This document shows, piece by piece, positions 25,301 through 37,100 of a stretch of 64,000 bases of DNA; the first letter of the stretch is position 1, and each line of letters starts with the position of its first letter. The notes beneath the pieces are model-generated. The model was not told the origin of the DNA. It made no database searches and was given only the letters and a program-made list of their open reading frames with translations. A program made the position numbers and the translations under genes. The DNA comes from Rotaria socialis (taxonomy: Eukaryota > Rotifera > Eurotatoria > Philodinida > Philodinidae). The stretch is from NCBI GenBank assembly GCA_905331475.1, contig CAJNYU010001129.1, positions 3,921 to 67,920 on the forward strand. Direction: 5' to 3'.

Positions 25301-28300
25301 CGTTATGATGAAAAATAAACGCATTCGCCAATATGATTGTAATTTCTCTCTTAGTTAACTACTGATAAGCTTACTCAATTTTCAAGAAAACTTCAAGTAC
25401 TATATTATATACACAATAATTTTTATTTTTCTATTAGAAACTTGTAAGAAATTAGCTTCAGTGGCAGCAGGTGTTCGAATTGAACAAGTATTTGAAGCAA
25501 CGCTTTCACAAACACATCACTTTCGTTTAAATGAAACTGAACTTTTAAAAATGAATCAATATCGACAAGAAGAATTAAAGAAAAAATCTGATAAAAAAAT
25601 GAATATGTTGGGTTTAACATCGGATTTATCAGCATTGCTGAAAAAGAAGTCGAAAAGTGGACACGCATCCACAACACTTAATGATGTAAATGCTGATGAA
25701 TGTTATAAAAAAGATCAAAATGCTAAAATAATTAACAAGGTGAATATTGAGTATCTCAATACACTCTTACCTCATTTAAAACACTACAATGCATATTGTG
25801 GTATGTGCATCTGCACACGTTATTTCGGAAAAAATATATCACAGCCAACGGCTCTTCTTCATAGATGCACTCTAAAATGTAGTGGCCATGTTTGCCACTT
25901 CAAGTGCAAAGTTCATGTTTTAAATAATGGTTATTGCTTCGTTATTGCAATAAATCGAAAAATTTGTCATCGTGTCAATGAAAAAATTGGTCGTCCAATT
26001 CGTGGTTCTCAACGACGAGCAATAATGGATAAATTTAAAGCTGGTGGTTCTGTTTATCGCGTTCATGCTCAATATGAGGAAAAAAGAACAATACATGAAA
26101 AAAAAGGTTTTAATTATGATGCAACTGGCAAGTCGAAAAAAGTATTTAAAAAAATAAAAGCTGAAGCAAATGCTGAATCTTTACTATCACCAGACATTAG
26201 TTTAGGAATCTTACAATTACATGATAAATTAGCTCAAGAAATGAATAGTGACGGAATAATCAAAGGTGCGCTTCAAATTGTTCAATTTCGACCATTTTGT
26301 GTTGTTGCTTTTACTGAAGCCTCAATTAGATTATATGATTCTATTGTAAATCGTCCAGAATCTGTTCTTTCATGGGATGCTACTGGTGGTATTGTTAAGA
26401 ACTCATCATCTAAACAATGTTTATATTATGAGTTAACGATAACACATCCGAATATAGTCGATGAAGATAGCTTAGTGCCATTAACATTTATGTTATCCGA
26501 ATCTCAAACACTTTTTACTGTTAAACAATGGTTATCAGCATTCAAAGAATGCTACAGAAAGGTAAATGTACTGTTTTTTAGTGTTTAAATAGATACTTTC
26601 TGTAATCCTATCAGCTACTACTATTGTCGTTGAGTCGATACAACAATTGACATATCAGTGATGCATATATACTAGATTAGTATAGAATAAGAAGTATTAA
26701 AAATGAGAAAGTTAAAAAAATAATCGATAATCATTCTTCATCTTCAAAGATTGTTGAATGTGATATCTCGAATAATAGATTAGAAATGATAATATTTTTG
26801 ATAATACTTTATTGTTGAAAATTTTAGAACTAGAATATGATAGATATAGTCACTCAGTTGCTATGGCATAAAAATATCCACGGAAATTCATTATTAATAT
26901 CTTGATGTTCCATTCTTGTTTTTCTTAATTTTTTAAAATTTTGTTCAGGTATTTCCTCACAAGAAAGATTCATTTCCTAGACCAGCGATAATTTTGTCGG
27001 ATCGTGCACAGGTCTTTCTTCAAGCTGCTTTATATGGCTTGAATGATGAAAATTATTCAGCATTTCTTGCACGTGCTTATCGTATTGTTACTAATGCAGC
27101 AATTCGAAATGACTTATCCAAAACAAATATTCATGCATGTTTATCTCATTTCATGTTGGTAAGAAAATACTCTTTTTTTTTAATTAGATTTTTATTTTAC
27201 TGATTATTGAATGTTGTAGGATATGCGCAAACGTGTTAATAAATATTTACCTGAAGATGTTCGTGAGATTGCAATGTGGGCAATCGCGCTACTTGTTAAT
27301 ACAAGTACATGGCGAGAAATTAAAGATAATTGGCGTTTAATTTGTCAAGTTTTTTTTAACTATGCTTCAAATGATAACATTAATTTCAAACAACATCATG
27401 CAACACTACTTTCTCGTATTAGTAATATAACAAATGATCCAAATTCATCACGAGCAATCCATCAATCAAAAGAAATACGTACGAATATCAATGATCCATT
27501 TGCATTCGATGATGATAATGAACTTGATGATTATGATCATAATACAATGAATACAAATGAAAATATTAAAACTAATAACAAAAGAAAAAGATCGACTACG
27601 TCTCACTTGAATTCATCAAATATTAATAAATCGGTAAATAGCACAAATATCGTGATATAATTTTTTTCCGAAGAAAAATAGAGTAGTTAAATGTACTGAA
27701 ATATAGAACAGTTTTCAGAACATAGACCTAAACAGAAATTGGTATACTTGTCATATGGCAATGATTGATATTCGAGACTTTTATTATCATATTTATTATT
27801 TAACGAAGTATAGTTACATAAAGTTTATAGATATGCTTTAGCTGCAGTTTTTCTAAATTATTCTTGCATATATCTAGCTTTACAAACGTTTTGAATCTGT
27901 TCGAAACATTGAATTCACTTGAAGTTATAAAGTCTTAAGTGTGAATCTCTTTTTATTTATCTGATGTTACTATTTAGTTTTAAGAAGTCCTTTGGAATCT
28001 GTAGATATTTTTCGAAGAATAGTTTACAAGAGTTTATTCTTTATTTGTCTAGATTATTGATGAAGAAGAAGAATTAAATAAAGCCGATAGTCCGTTCAAA
28101 CAAGAGTTGCAAGCTATTTATAATGAATGTTTAACAACTTGTATAAAGAACAATGGTGCTTTTTCGTCATCTGACAAAGCATCGAAAGGTACTCGACAAT
28201 GGTTATCATATATCAATCAACGGTGCATTCCAACGATTCCTATCTGGTCAAATATTTTACTTGGTGATTATATTTAATTGTTAGCTGATAGAAACCTAAT

Positions 28301-31300
28301 GATAAAATTCATAATTTCAGGAAATCTATCACGGCACGGTGCATCCACTGTTCGCGCCTTCGATAATTTACTTCTATCTACTCATAATCAACGTACTAAT
28401 GCAATATCAGAAAGACGAATGTCAATTGTAAAGAGAACACAACTTGGTAATAAATGTTTTATATTGAAATCAAAAACTGATCATAAGATGTATTTTATTT
28501 CTTTTATAGGAATACAGACTCGGTGTAGATCTGATGTTATATTAGAAATTCTTGTTAATGATATGAAGAAAATGGTTGAGAAGTTTTCAATATCACTTAT
28601 GGCTACCATGTTTCAAGATACTGATAATGAAACAAATTCTCAGCAATTAAAAAATGTACAAGAACGGTGGAGACAATCTAATCGACGTGGTCATGGACAC
28701 TATGCTAAAACACCAGAAACATCAATCATGAATAATTTAAAAAATTCTTTAATTATTTCTTCATCAAACATTAATGATGCTCTTCTTATACCACATCTGT
28801 CTGTTGCATATTGGCTTAATATATCGATTGGACTTTTACTATCAATTAAATTTGTTCGTGAAACATATCGACCAACACTGATGAAAACGCCTTTACTTGT
28901 CGATATACTTTCTTTCATTAACAACTGGATATCGGGCTGTAATCGTCTTAAGCCACCTAAAAAAACCAGCACTGAACTAAACAAATTATTGAACACCCAA
29001 TTCAACATAACTGTCAATGTTCCAATCGATACGAGTGAACAACTGTCGTTTATTATTCATAACATTCTTCTTCCGATCATTTCTTATTCAATATCGGTTA
29101 AAAAAAATTATCGTTGTACATCTTGTAAGCATACTGTTAATACAAGATTTAACATAAGTTATATTGAAATTAGTATGGTTGAAAATCAATTTCGTTTTAA
29201 TCAACAGTTAGCAAATTATTTTGCTAACAATGCATCTGATCATATATGTGATAAATGTTCTATGTTGATGTCGAGACAAATCAAAATTTCTGATTGTAAG
29301 AAAATGTATAGTTTGCTAGGTTTTACTTGAGAAAAGTGATTACACAGATGAACTTCACACTATGAACTAACTATTTTTAGCGTATTCTATCAAAAATAAA
29401 CTCGGCTGGATATTATTTGATATATTAGAATGCACGGAATTGTCTAGTATATATTTTTGTATCTATATTAAAAAGGAATTTTTCTATTGTGCTTCTGAAA
29501 AGATTTACATTTTCGAACTGTCATGGATACTTTCTAATTTTAATTCATAATCATCGGTCTTATTACGATTAGAGAGAGGTGGGTCCTCTATACTATATCT
29601 TTTCCATTTCATTTGTCAGACTCAAGGGCGTCTCCTAATATATATTCTGCATGAAAGATTTAGTAAGTCGGAATCTTCTAATTTATATAAAAATTAATGT
29701 TTTAGGTCCACCGGTTATAATTTTAAAAGTTAATGATATTAAAAATTCAACAAATTTGTCATCTAAACCTCCGCCTGCTGTATGCTTTTATCCATTTTTG
29801 GATGATTCGTATATAGGATGTGCATCGTCAAGTGTCTACGACATAGTAGCTTTCTTATCGGTGGTTTCTGACGTTAATAATAAATTGGTTTTGGCAACAA
29901 AAATCAAACAAAGGTGGAAAATTAGTGGCATGAATACATTAATTGGTAATGGTGAGAAACTAGCAAAACTTTTTGCTAATAGTAGATTAATTATACTTGA
30001 ACGTATTCGAACCTCGAACACAAACTTTTTATATGCAATCGCCTATATATAAATTCTTTTTCATGTGTTTTTAGCTTGCTACAAATACCAATAACATCGA
30101 CGAGAACAATGCGAGTTTGCTATGTACACCAAAAATTTCAATTTCTCAACAGGTTTGAAATTTCAAGTCTTTAGACAAGAGATAAATGAAAGAAGTATTT
30201 CGTCCATCGAAAAACTACAAAAGATACAAGGGAAGAATAATTGATAACTTCCCTATATTTGTCATATTCATCAATCTAGCGACATGCTCTTAATTGCCTA
30301 GATTAATTTGTCAAAGATATTGTATTTTATATACACAAACAGTTTAAAAATAATAACTGTTTGAAATTTATATTACTGATTTGAGAAAAATTTAGCGTCT
30401 CAGTAAACTTCTAGCAATACTGAATGAATAAATTGTTCATAATATAGGAATCTCTATTTTCTTTTAAACACCTGTTTCAACGTCATCAAATAATAAAAGT
30501 TTATTCTTTAATTTATTTTGAATTTTGTAAGCAAGCTTTCTGGCTAAACAGAAAATTTTCATATTTATCTCCTCGAATGAGATTATTTAACTGAATTGAC
30601 ACATTATCAAATATCAACTATTCCTAAAATAAAAATATCTTCGTGCTAAGTTTGCTATACAGTGTAAGATACAAATACTTTCACTAATTTTAACTACTGA
30701 CGCATTTGATCCATCACATCCCATCCCAAAGACAAATAACCAACTTTAGCTATACATGAAAAAAATCGCAGATTACAGACACACTTCATTTCGGTTTTAT
30801 TCAATAAACCTATTTGTAATTCACAAAGATGGACATAACTTTTTGGTTCATTATAAAGAGATAATACCAATATGTAAAGTATTTGAAATCAGACTTTCAT
30901 TTCATGCATGTTTTTCGTATGAAGTAAAGTCTCATGTAGAGGAATGAAACAATCACTGGAAACATAACATCAAATGAATGACAATATTGTTTTTACTTTT
31001 GTTTAGGCAATAGCAGTTTCAACATCTACTTCGATTCAATTCAATCAACCGATACCAGTACGTGTCTTGAATAAATGTACTAATGTAAGTAAAATAACAA
31101 TTAATTCTATGTCAACTAAATTTTTTTCTTTCATTGATTCTCAAATAGAAATTAATAGTAGGATCAATTCGATCATTGAAAATTGTTCCTCAATGAATAT
31201 TGTAACTATTTATTCTACAATCAAATCTTTTATCTAATAACTCATTATGGAACCGTAAATATTATTTTTTGTACTCTGATATGAAACCCAAACTTTCATC

Positions 31301-32339
31301 ACTGGGTTTTCTTATTTTTGAAATTTAATCTAGATGTTTCTTTTCTGGTGTTTTCCAACCATTTATTTGTGTTATTTTTGTACGCTTTTGTAAGACTTTT
31401 CTTGTTGATTATTTTTCTTTTTGTGATTATTTTTTCTTTTTGCGATTATTTTTTCTTTTTGTGATTATTTTTTATGCATCTGATTAAAAAGAAATTATCT
31501 GTATCATCAATTGATCTCTTAGCACAATATTTAGCATTATGAATTTCAAACAAACTTCATTAGAGTCTAACATAAGCAGAAGCTATTTGAAGATTTTGAT
31601 GCATAAGTATTTGTATTTTTTCTCAAATCTATATAAAACGAAGTTTCTAATATATCAAATAGTCTACGGCGAAATAAAAATATTCAAACGCACGACGATG
31701 ACTAGCGACCTCTGGTAAATGCTTCATTCATTATTCAGAGGAGGTATGTCATTCGGTTCAATGGCGATTTCGTGTATGTAGCTTCAAGTGTATGTAGATT
31801 ATCTTAACCAATGAAATGCTAAGAAAACACGTTGGTTGAGTCACTCTAAATAAATCGTTCTACGTACTGATAAAATTATTTGATTAGTTCAAATTTGGCA
31901 ACTGTTGAAGCAACTTGGCATGTTCTTTCAAAATATATGTTTCACAAAATATTTCAATTATCCTATAGATTTTAAAGACTTTTGCAAACTGTATCCATTT
32001 TTCATGAAATTCCGTAACAAAAACAGTGTATAATATATAGTATTCGGACACAATACAAATTATTAATTTAGAACTTTCACAGTTAGGTACCTGTTAAAAA
32101 GACCTATTTAATGCATTAGTTTTTTGCCAACTTTGCTTTTGTTTTTGTGTACTTTTTAAAAAAATACTACGTTACGGAATTTCAACAATTAAAAATCTAT
32201 TGATCATATGTGTACATGAATTTATATTTTTTAAATTTTATGATAATAAAACTTATTCATATTACTTCAGTGCATGAATTTTATGATAGACCTAACGAAC
32301 TTTTTACTTTTACAGCTCATCGTATCGTTGTTTTTTTGA
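22344..32339 (+). CDS. USP - DDE transposase - degenerate USP fusion protein
   Basis: Exons inferred from phase-matched splice sites: 22344-22953, 23009-23296, 23420-24396, 24447-24555, 24606-24795, 24862-24964, 25438-26561, 26949-27158, 27220-27633, 28053-28263, 28321-28445, 28510-29295, 29706 to about 30013, then weaker 30075-30151, 31007-31085, 32316-32339. Residues about 260-580 form a USP-type deubiquitinase: Cys box GLRNQDNKTCYINAALQCLG (Cys about 271), a zinc-binding CxxC pair (CQAC, CSNC) and His box NSGHYYSYIRSSGNRWFLVDD. Residues about 1070-1440 form an RNase-H-like transposase core: SWDATGGIV, then about 79 residues later ILSDRAQVFLQAAL, then ACLSHFM (CxxH), then NQRTNAISERRM as the likely Glu. 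A CxxC/CxxC finger region (CTSC, CDKC) after that belongs to a second USP-like fold without the catalytic Cys and His boxes. The fusion is inferred from continuous phase across the linker exons; transcript data would settle it. Confidence 0.8.
25096..25121. repeat. (CT)n microsatellite
   Basis: About 13 CT units in the long intron between the linker exon ending 24964 and the transposase exon at 25438. Confidence 0.8.
31407..31475. repeat. Imperfect 19-bp tandem repeat
   Basis: About 3.5 copies of a unit close to gattattttttctttttgt lie in an intron or 3' region of the fusion gene. Confidence 0.6.
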
Positions 32340-32432
32340 AGAGAGAAGGCATTATTTTCTAAAAATGTATTAACCAGTTAAACTTTAGATTGAATATTTG
32401 TCACCCACGTAGTAAATATTTGTTTTCTCTAA

Positions 32433-33293
32433 ATGGTTCTTTCGGGTGCAGAAAGAGCTCGACTTTGTCGAGAAAAAAAGAAGAAAGCAGGATTGGGAGA
32501 GATTATGAAAGAAAAAGATCGGAAACGAAAACAAATTCAAAGTGCCCACTGGTCACGAAAACAACTATCATTATTCACCGCTCATATATGGGCCAACTCT
32601 ACCACTTATCCTCTTGTTATTGTGTCGAACAATATATCTCATGATAAATATACAGTTGCAACATGTCTTGAACGTATTCTTACACGTATACAAATATTGA
32701 TACCATCGCTACAAGAATTAGTTATTTTCAGTGATGGTAGTGCCAGCCAATTCAAGCAACGATTTTTATTTAAAAATGTATCGTTTTTAGCCGATAAATT
32801 TAAATTAAATTTATCATGGAATTTTTTTGCAAGTAGTCACGGTAAAGGTGAGTAGTATTTTAATAGTATTATAAAAAAGTGTAATATTTCAAAAAGGAAA
32901 CTGTTCGAAACAATAACCCATTAGTCATGAATTGCAGTGAGAAAGTACAACGCGAAAAATATTTGTCATTCCTAAGTTAGCGTCTCTAGTGTCGTAGATG
33001 GTATCGGTGGAAGCGTAAAGAGAATGATCTATCAAGATGTAATGTCCGGAAAAAGATGTACAAATGCTAATGATTTTACATGTTTGATTCAAGCAAGAAA
33101 TACGCCCATTATTATTGAAGAATTATCGACATCTGATATTGAAGATGCTGTTAAAAATCTTAAACTCTTATTTGAAAATGTCAAGGCTGTGCCTAATATT
33201 CAGAAACTTCACTCAATGACTGTGTTAAAAACTAATGAAATTGAATGTAAAGTCTATTCAAACAGTACTGAAAAAACAGTTTTTCACTTTTGA
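32433..33293 (+). CDS. Second transposase-like protein of the element
   Basis: The gene has two exons, 32433-32847 and 32998-33293 (intron gtgagt...tag). The start has a basic segment (AERARLCREKKKKAG), then HWSRKQLSLFTAHIW, then a hydrophobic strand and VIVSNNISHDKYTV, then IFSDGSASQFKQRF and finally SHGK joined to DGIGGSVKRM across the splice. I recognise the SDG-SQFK and SHGK-DGIGG signatures from uncharacterised transposon-associated proteins of cnidarians and insects, but I cannot name the family. The alternation of strands with conserved Asp suggests an RNase-H-like fold. The Asn pair in VSNN could be a lost catalytic Asp; that is from memory only. The protein (about 237 residues) is short, so it may be truncated. 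AATAAA follows at 33380-33385. Confidence 0.65.
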
Positions 33294-33379
33294 TAATTTT
33301 TCTTTTTTTTATTGCTATACTTCATACGTGAAATATCTATCGTAGTTATTATTTCGTTTCATTGTTACTTTGTTATGAT

Positions 33380-33385
33380 AATAAA
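33380..33385 (+). terminator. Polyadenylation signal
   Basis: AATAAA lies 87 bases after the stop of the second element gene. Confidence 0.5.
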
Positions 33386-33901
33386 GCTGAAATGATTGAA
33401 CAAACAGTCACGCCTCTCTATTTATCACAAGTCAAAAAAATGAAATGTTTTGTTTCGGCAATGTCAAATAGTCAGTTCACAAACCTTCCCCAAAGAAACG
33501 CCAAAAAAGTGACGAAATTCCGTAACAATTGAAATTCCGTAACGAAGTATTTTTGATATTTTTATTCCACACCACTGTACATTTGACGACTACGACCTGA
33601 CACTTCGAAAGCTTGATCGAAGTCGAACATCTTTCATATAGAACGTCTATTGCGTTTGTCGCTGAGTTTCGTAGCAAAACGCTAAACTCTCACACTACCT
33701 ATAAATATGCTTCCATTTTTGAAATTCCGTAACGGTCGATATTTTTTCCAAGTACTGCTCATTGGTTAAAGAACACTCAATGAGATTTATACCGGTAATA
33801 GTACTAAACAGTCTCCATCTATGGTAAAACTTTCAAACAATTTACGCATACCGTCGACATGATATGAATGTTATAAAGTAGAAAAACTGAAATTCCGTAA
33901 C

Positions 33902-33914
33902 GCTGGTTATGCCG
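33902..33914 (-). repeat. Right terminal inverted repeat
   Basis: GCTGGTTATGCCG is the exact reverse complement of the left repeat. Read along BLTP1, this repeat supplies an in-frame TAA (33907-33909), which ends the upstream half of that protein. Confidence 0.85.
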
Positions 33915-33918
33915 ATAC
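33915..33918. repeat. Right 4-bp target site duplication (ATAC)
   Basis: This is the second ATAC copy, next to the right inverted repeat. Confidence 0.85.
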
Positions 33919-34100
33919 ATATTTTTCTGTTGCAATTATATTTGATGAGCCTACTGGAGATGTGGTAGGAGCAATCGGTAGCCGTGGCCGATTATTAACT
34001 GTCGTAGATGACGTTTGTTGTGGTTGTTGTTGCTGTTGTTGTGGTTGCTGTTGTTGTTGNGCTGTTGTTGTTGCTGCTGCTGTTGTTGCTGTTGTTGTTG

Positions 34101-34139
<39 letters not shown>

Positions 34140-37100
34140 TTGTTGTTGCTGCTGTTGCTGCTGTTGCTGCTGCTGCTGCTGCCTGGACGATAGAGGGATA
34201 AATGACGATACGGATGCTGACGGCGAGATTTCCGACAGAAATGAACATGAAAAACCTTGAGATACGCAATTGAAATCAAGAATTGGAAGAGAATCAACTT
34301 GAGTTTGTTGAATATTTGGTGGAAATGATGCTACATTGGACCATGTCGAAGAACGATAATGAGATAAATAGCGAATATATGTAGTACATAGAAGAGTAGA
34401 TTTAGGTATTGGCATTTTCATTTGATTCCGTAAACTAATCCATGACGAACATGGTAAATATGGTTGCGGTATAGAACTATGTTCCATGGAAGATGCAACG
34501 CCCTAAACGAAAGAATTTTATAGTTATCAATATATATTTCAATTATAAGCTTTGGACTCTTCATATTTGAGTAATCAAGTCATAAATTATCCTGAATAGA
34601 GATGTGCGAGGCTGATTTTACATCCATCTATACTCCTCAAAGTAAATTTATCCGATATTTCGAAATATCCGGATGAAATTCATTCAGATTCAATTTACAT
34701 TTTGAGATAAAACTGTTGAACCATATCTTGCTTGTTGTCGTTGAAGAATTTCTTCTAGCGCTGTTAAAGAATCCGATGATGATGAACGTGATGAATTTGT
34801 TAAAAGAGTTTTATTTTCCATTAAATTTGATAAATTAAAAGTTGACTGTGCTAATGACGATCTAGTCGATGATTGATGTTGTAGAAGAGTCAGTGATGAT
34901 AGCGACGATGATTCCAGTATATTACTTGTATTATTTAATGCTGAATTTAAACTCGATTGGCTCGAACTATTCATTGATAGATGTTCTTTTGGTGTTAAAT
35001 AATCGTCGCTTGTTGCCGCTGTTGATGATATTGAATCTACAGTATGACGAAATGGTATCGATGACGATGACCGTTTATAATCATTTCGATCAACAGTCGG
35101 TTTCGTTCTTATATTTCGAGCTGAATTCGTTCGCGATAAAGAATACATATCTATTGGTACACTGTGACGTAATTCATTATCATTTCCATGATCGTGTCGT
35201 TCATCGGATTGTTTTGGTTGTGCACAGAAATCAAATGGATAGAATATTTCTTCATCATCTAGTTCCTCATTCGGAATAACTGTATGTTCATAATTATCCC
35301 AATTATATTTATGTTCGAATATCGAATGTGATTGTAGAACATGTACATCAGGTTGAAATAAAGAACGTCCAAAGGACGGTTGTTCACTGAGGCGAAATGT
35401 ACTTTTAAAAAACTGTTCACCTTGCACAAGTGTATAATAGTTGGGCGAACCGCCGAGACATGCGCATGATGATGCATTTGAATTTGTTACTAAGCCAACA
35501 TTTGATGGGCGTTTTAAATTCAAAGACGTTGCTAGAACATTTAATGTTTGCTGTGGTTTTATATTGTAAAGAAAATGAAGTCGTTGAGAATGTTGATCGT
35601 GCCGACGAAGAAATTCTAATTGTTCATTTACATTGGCGACTGTCGGTGGATGACATTCGAATTTTGCGTTTATACGTAGCTCCGGAATGTAAACAGAACC
35701 GGCTTCGAGCCACGACCCAGGATATAAACGTAATAATTGCCGAATTTGTATTGTGCCGACTTTTATTGTTAAACTTTCATTGCAAGATGATGTGTGCATA
35801 TTGCACATGCATAGACGAACTGGTGCAACCTGTACGTTAAGAGAATTACCGACTTCCACTAGGTTAAGATCAACTGAGTCCAAACTGAATCGCAGAACAT
35901 CGTATTTGAGTTTTTCAATCCATTTGGCTTTATCGATAACAGGCGAACGTACAAGAGTATATTCATCTTCCATGATTTGTAAATAGAAATTTTTTAGAAA
36001 GCCAATCAATTTCTCTACCTAATAGAAAAAAGTATGATTGCAGAAAAAAGATTCTTTTGTTTTCTAATTACTTGAATCGATGTGACACGAGCGGAAATTT
36101 TACCAACGATAATTTCCATTTGCCATGCGTACTCAAGAGTTTCACGTTCCGGTGGTAAACCTTCATGTGAAAGCATGGCATGACCACGAATAACTAAACC
36201 AGATAGTTGAAGACAACCCGTGGCTAAATGTTGATCTGATTTATTTCGCTAGAATAAAAAAGAATCAGACAATAGTTCGAAGTACATCTTGGAAGTGTTC
36301 GGAATTTTATCGATAGGAAATATGATTCTTCAAGAAATCCTTTTCTAGATACAATCAATTTTGTTTGTCTACTTACGACAATTGTATCTTCGACATAGAC
36401 ATTAACAGGTAGAATAAGTAATTGCAATCGTGTTTCGTCCAGATCTGTTGTCATTTCGAAGCAAAGTCGTTCACAAAAAGCCATCGGACAAGGCTCATTA
36501 TCAGTATGCTAAAAAGGAAAATATCAAATTCTTTTTTTTTCCAAAGGGAACAAAAATTTCAATTTACATGAACAAGATGTGCTGTTATATTATGCAATGC
36601 GACGCGTAGAGTGGCTTTTAATGGCCGAAAATATCTTGGATCAAATGGATGATTTTCATCGATAATATCAACTAGTGGGTCATCGTGTACGATAATTTTC
36701 TTTTCACGTATTAATTCCGGTTCGCGAGTATCATGATACATTTGATCCCAACCAAATAAATTTTCCTTAGGATGAAGAAAAATGATGATTCAAATGAGTC
36801 ATAACAAAGATAGTACTTACTTTTACCCACCATAGCTTCTTTAAAAATAACCCGTGTAGAAATAAATTAACGGGACCAATATCAATTTCGATATTAAACA
36901 AATCATAATCTAATTTATTTGGATGAAATGTTTGACGATTACCTAATGACTTAACATGTTGAATATATAAAAGATCTGTGCAAAAAGAAAATAGACGACG
37001 ATATTCTATATGAAATTTAGTTGTTAGATTTTTACCAGATCTATTTGTGCCTATGGGCGGTGAAGGATGAAGAAGAATTTGAATAAGAAGTTTTATGTTA

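Larger units (their letters stand above)
32006..33901. repeat. Six copies of GAAATTCCGTAAC (subterminal repeats)
   Basis: Identical 13-mers lie at 32006-32018, 33514-33526, 33531-33543, 33721-33733 and 33889-33901, plus one in reverse orientation at 32171-32183. The last abuts the right inverted repeat. Clusters of short subterminal repeats are known transposase-binding sites in several DNA transposon families; that role is inferred here. Confidence 0.85.
17769..33914 (+). mobile_element. 16,146-bp DNA transposon with USP-transposase gene
   Basis: The element is bounded by perfect 13-bp inverted repeats CGGCATAACCAGC (17769-17781 and reverse complement 33902-33914) and flanked by ATAC duplications. 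It lies inside a BLTP1 coding exon, in the opposite orientation to that gene. It holds two plus-strand genes: a roughly 1,800-residue USP/DDE/USP-like fusion (22344-32339) and a second transposase-like gene (32433-33293). The right arm carries six copies of GAAATTCCGTAAC; I found none in the left arm, which is 4.5 kb without a gene. I cannot place it in a named superfamily. The CxxH motif points to the MULE/hAT/Kolobok-like group of DDE transposases, but a 4-bp duplication is not typical of MULEs (8-11 bp). Open reading frames and perfect ends suggest recent insertion. Confidence 0.9.

Noticed and set aside
33962..34260. Poly-Leu, poly-Cys and poly-Ala/Val open frames on the plus strand
   Set aside because: They are other-frame translations of the CAG/CAA tract that encodes poly-Gln in BLTP1 on the minus strand.
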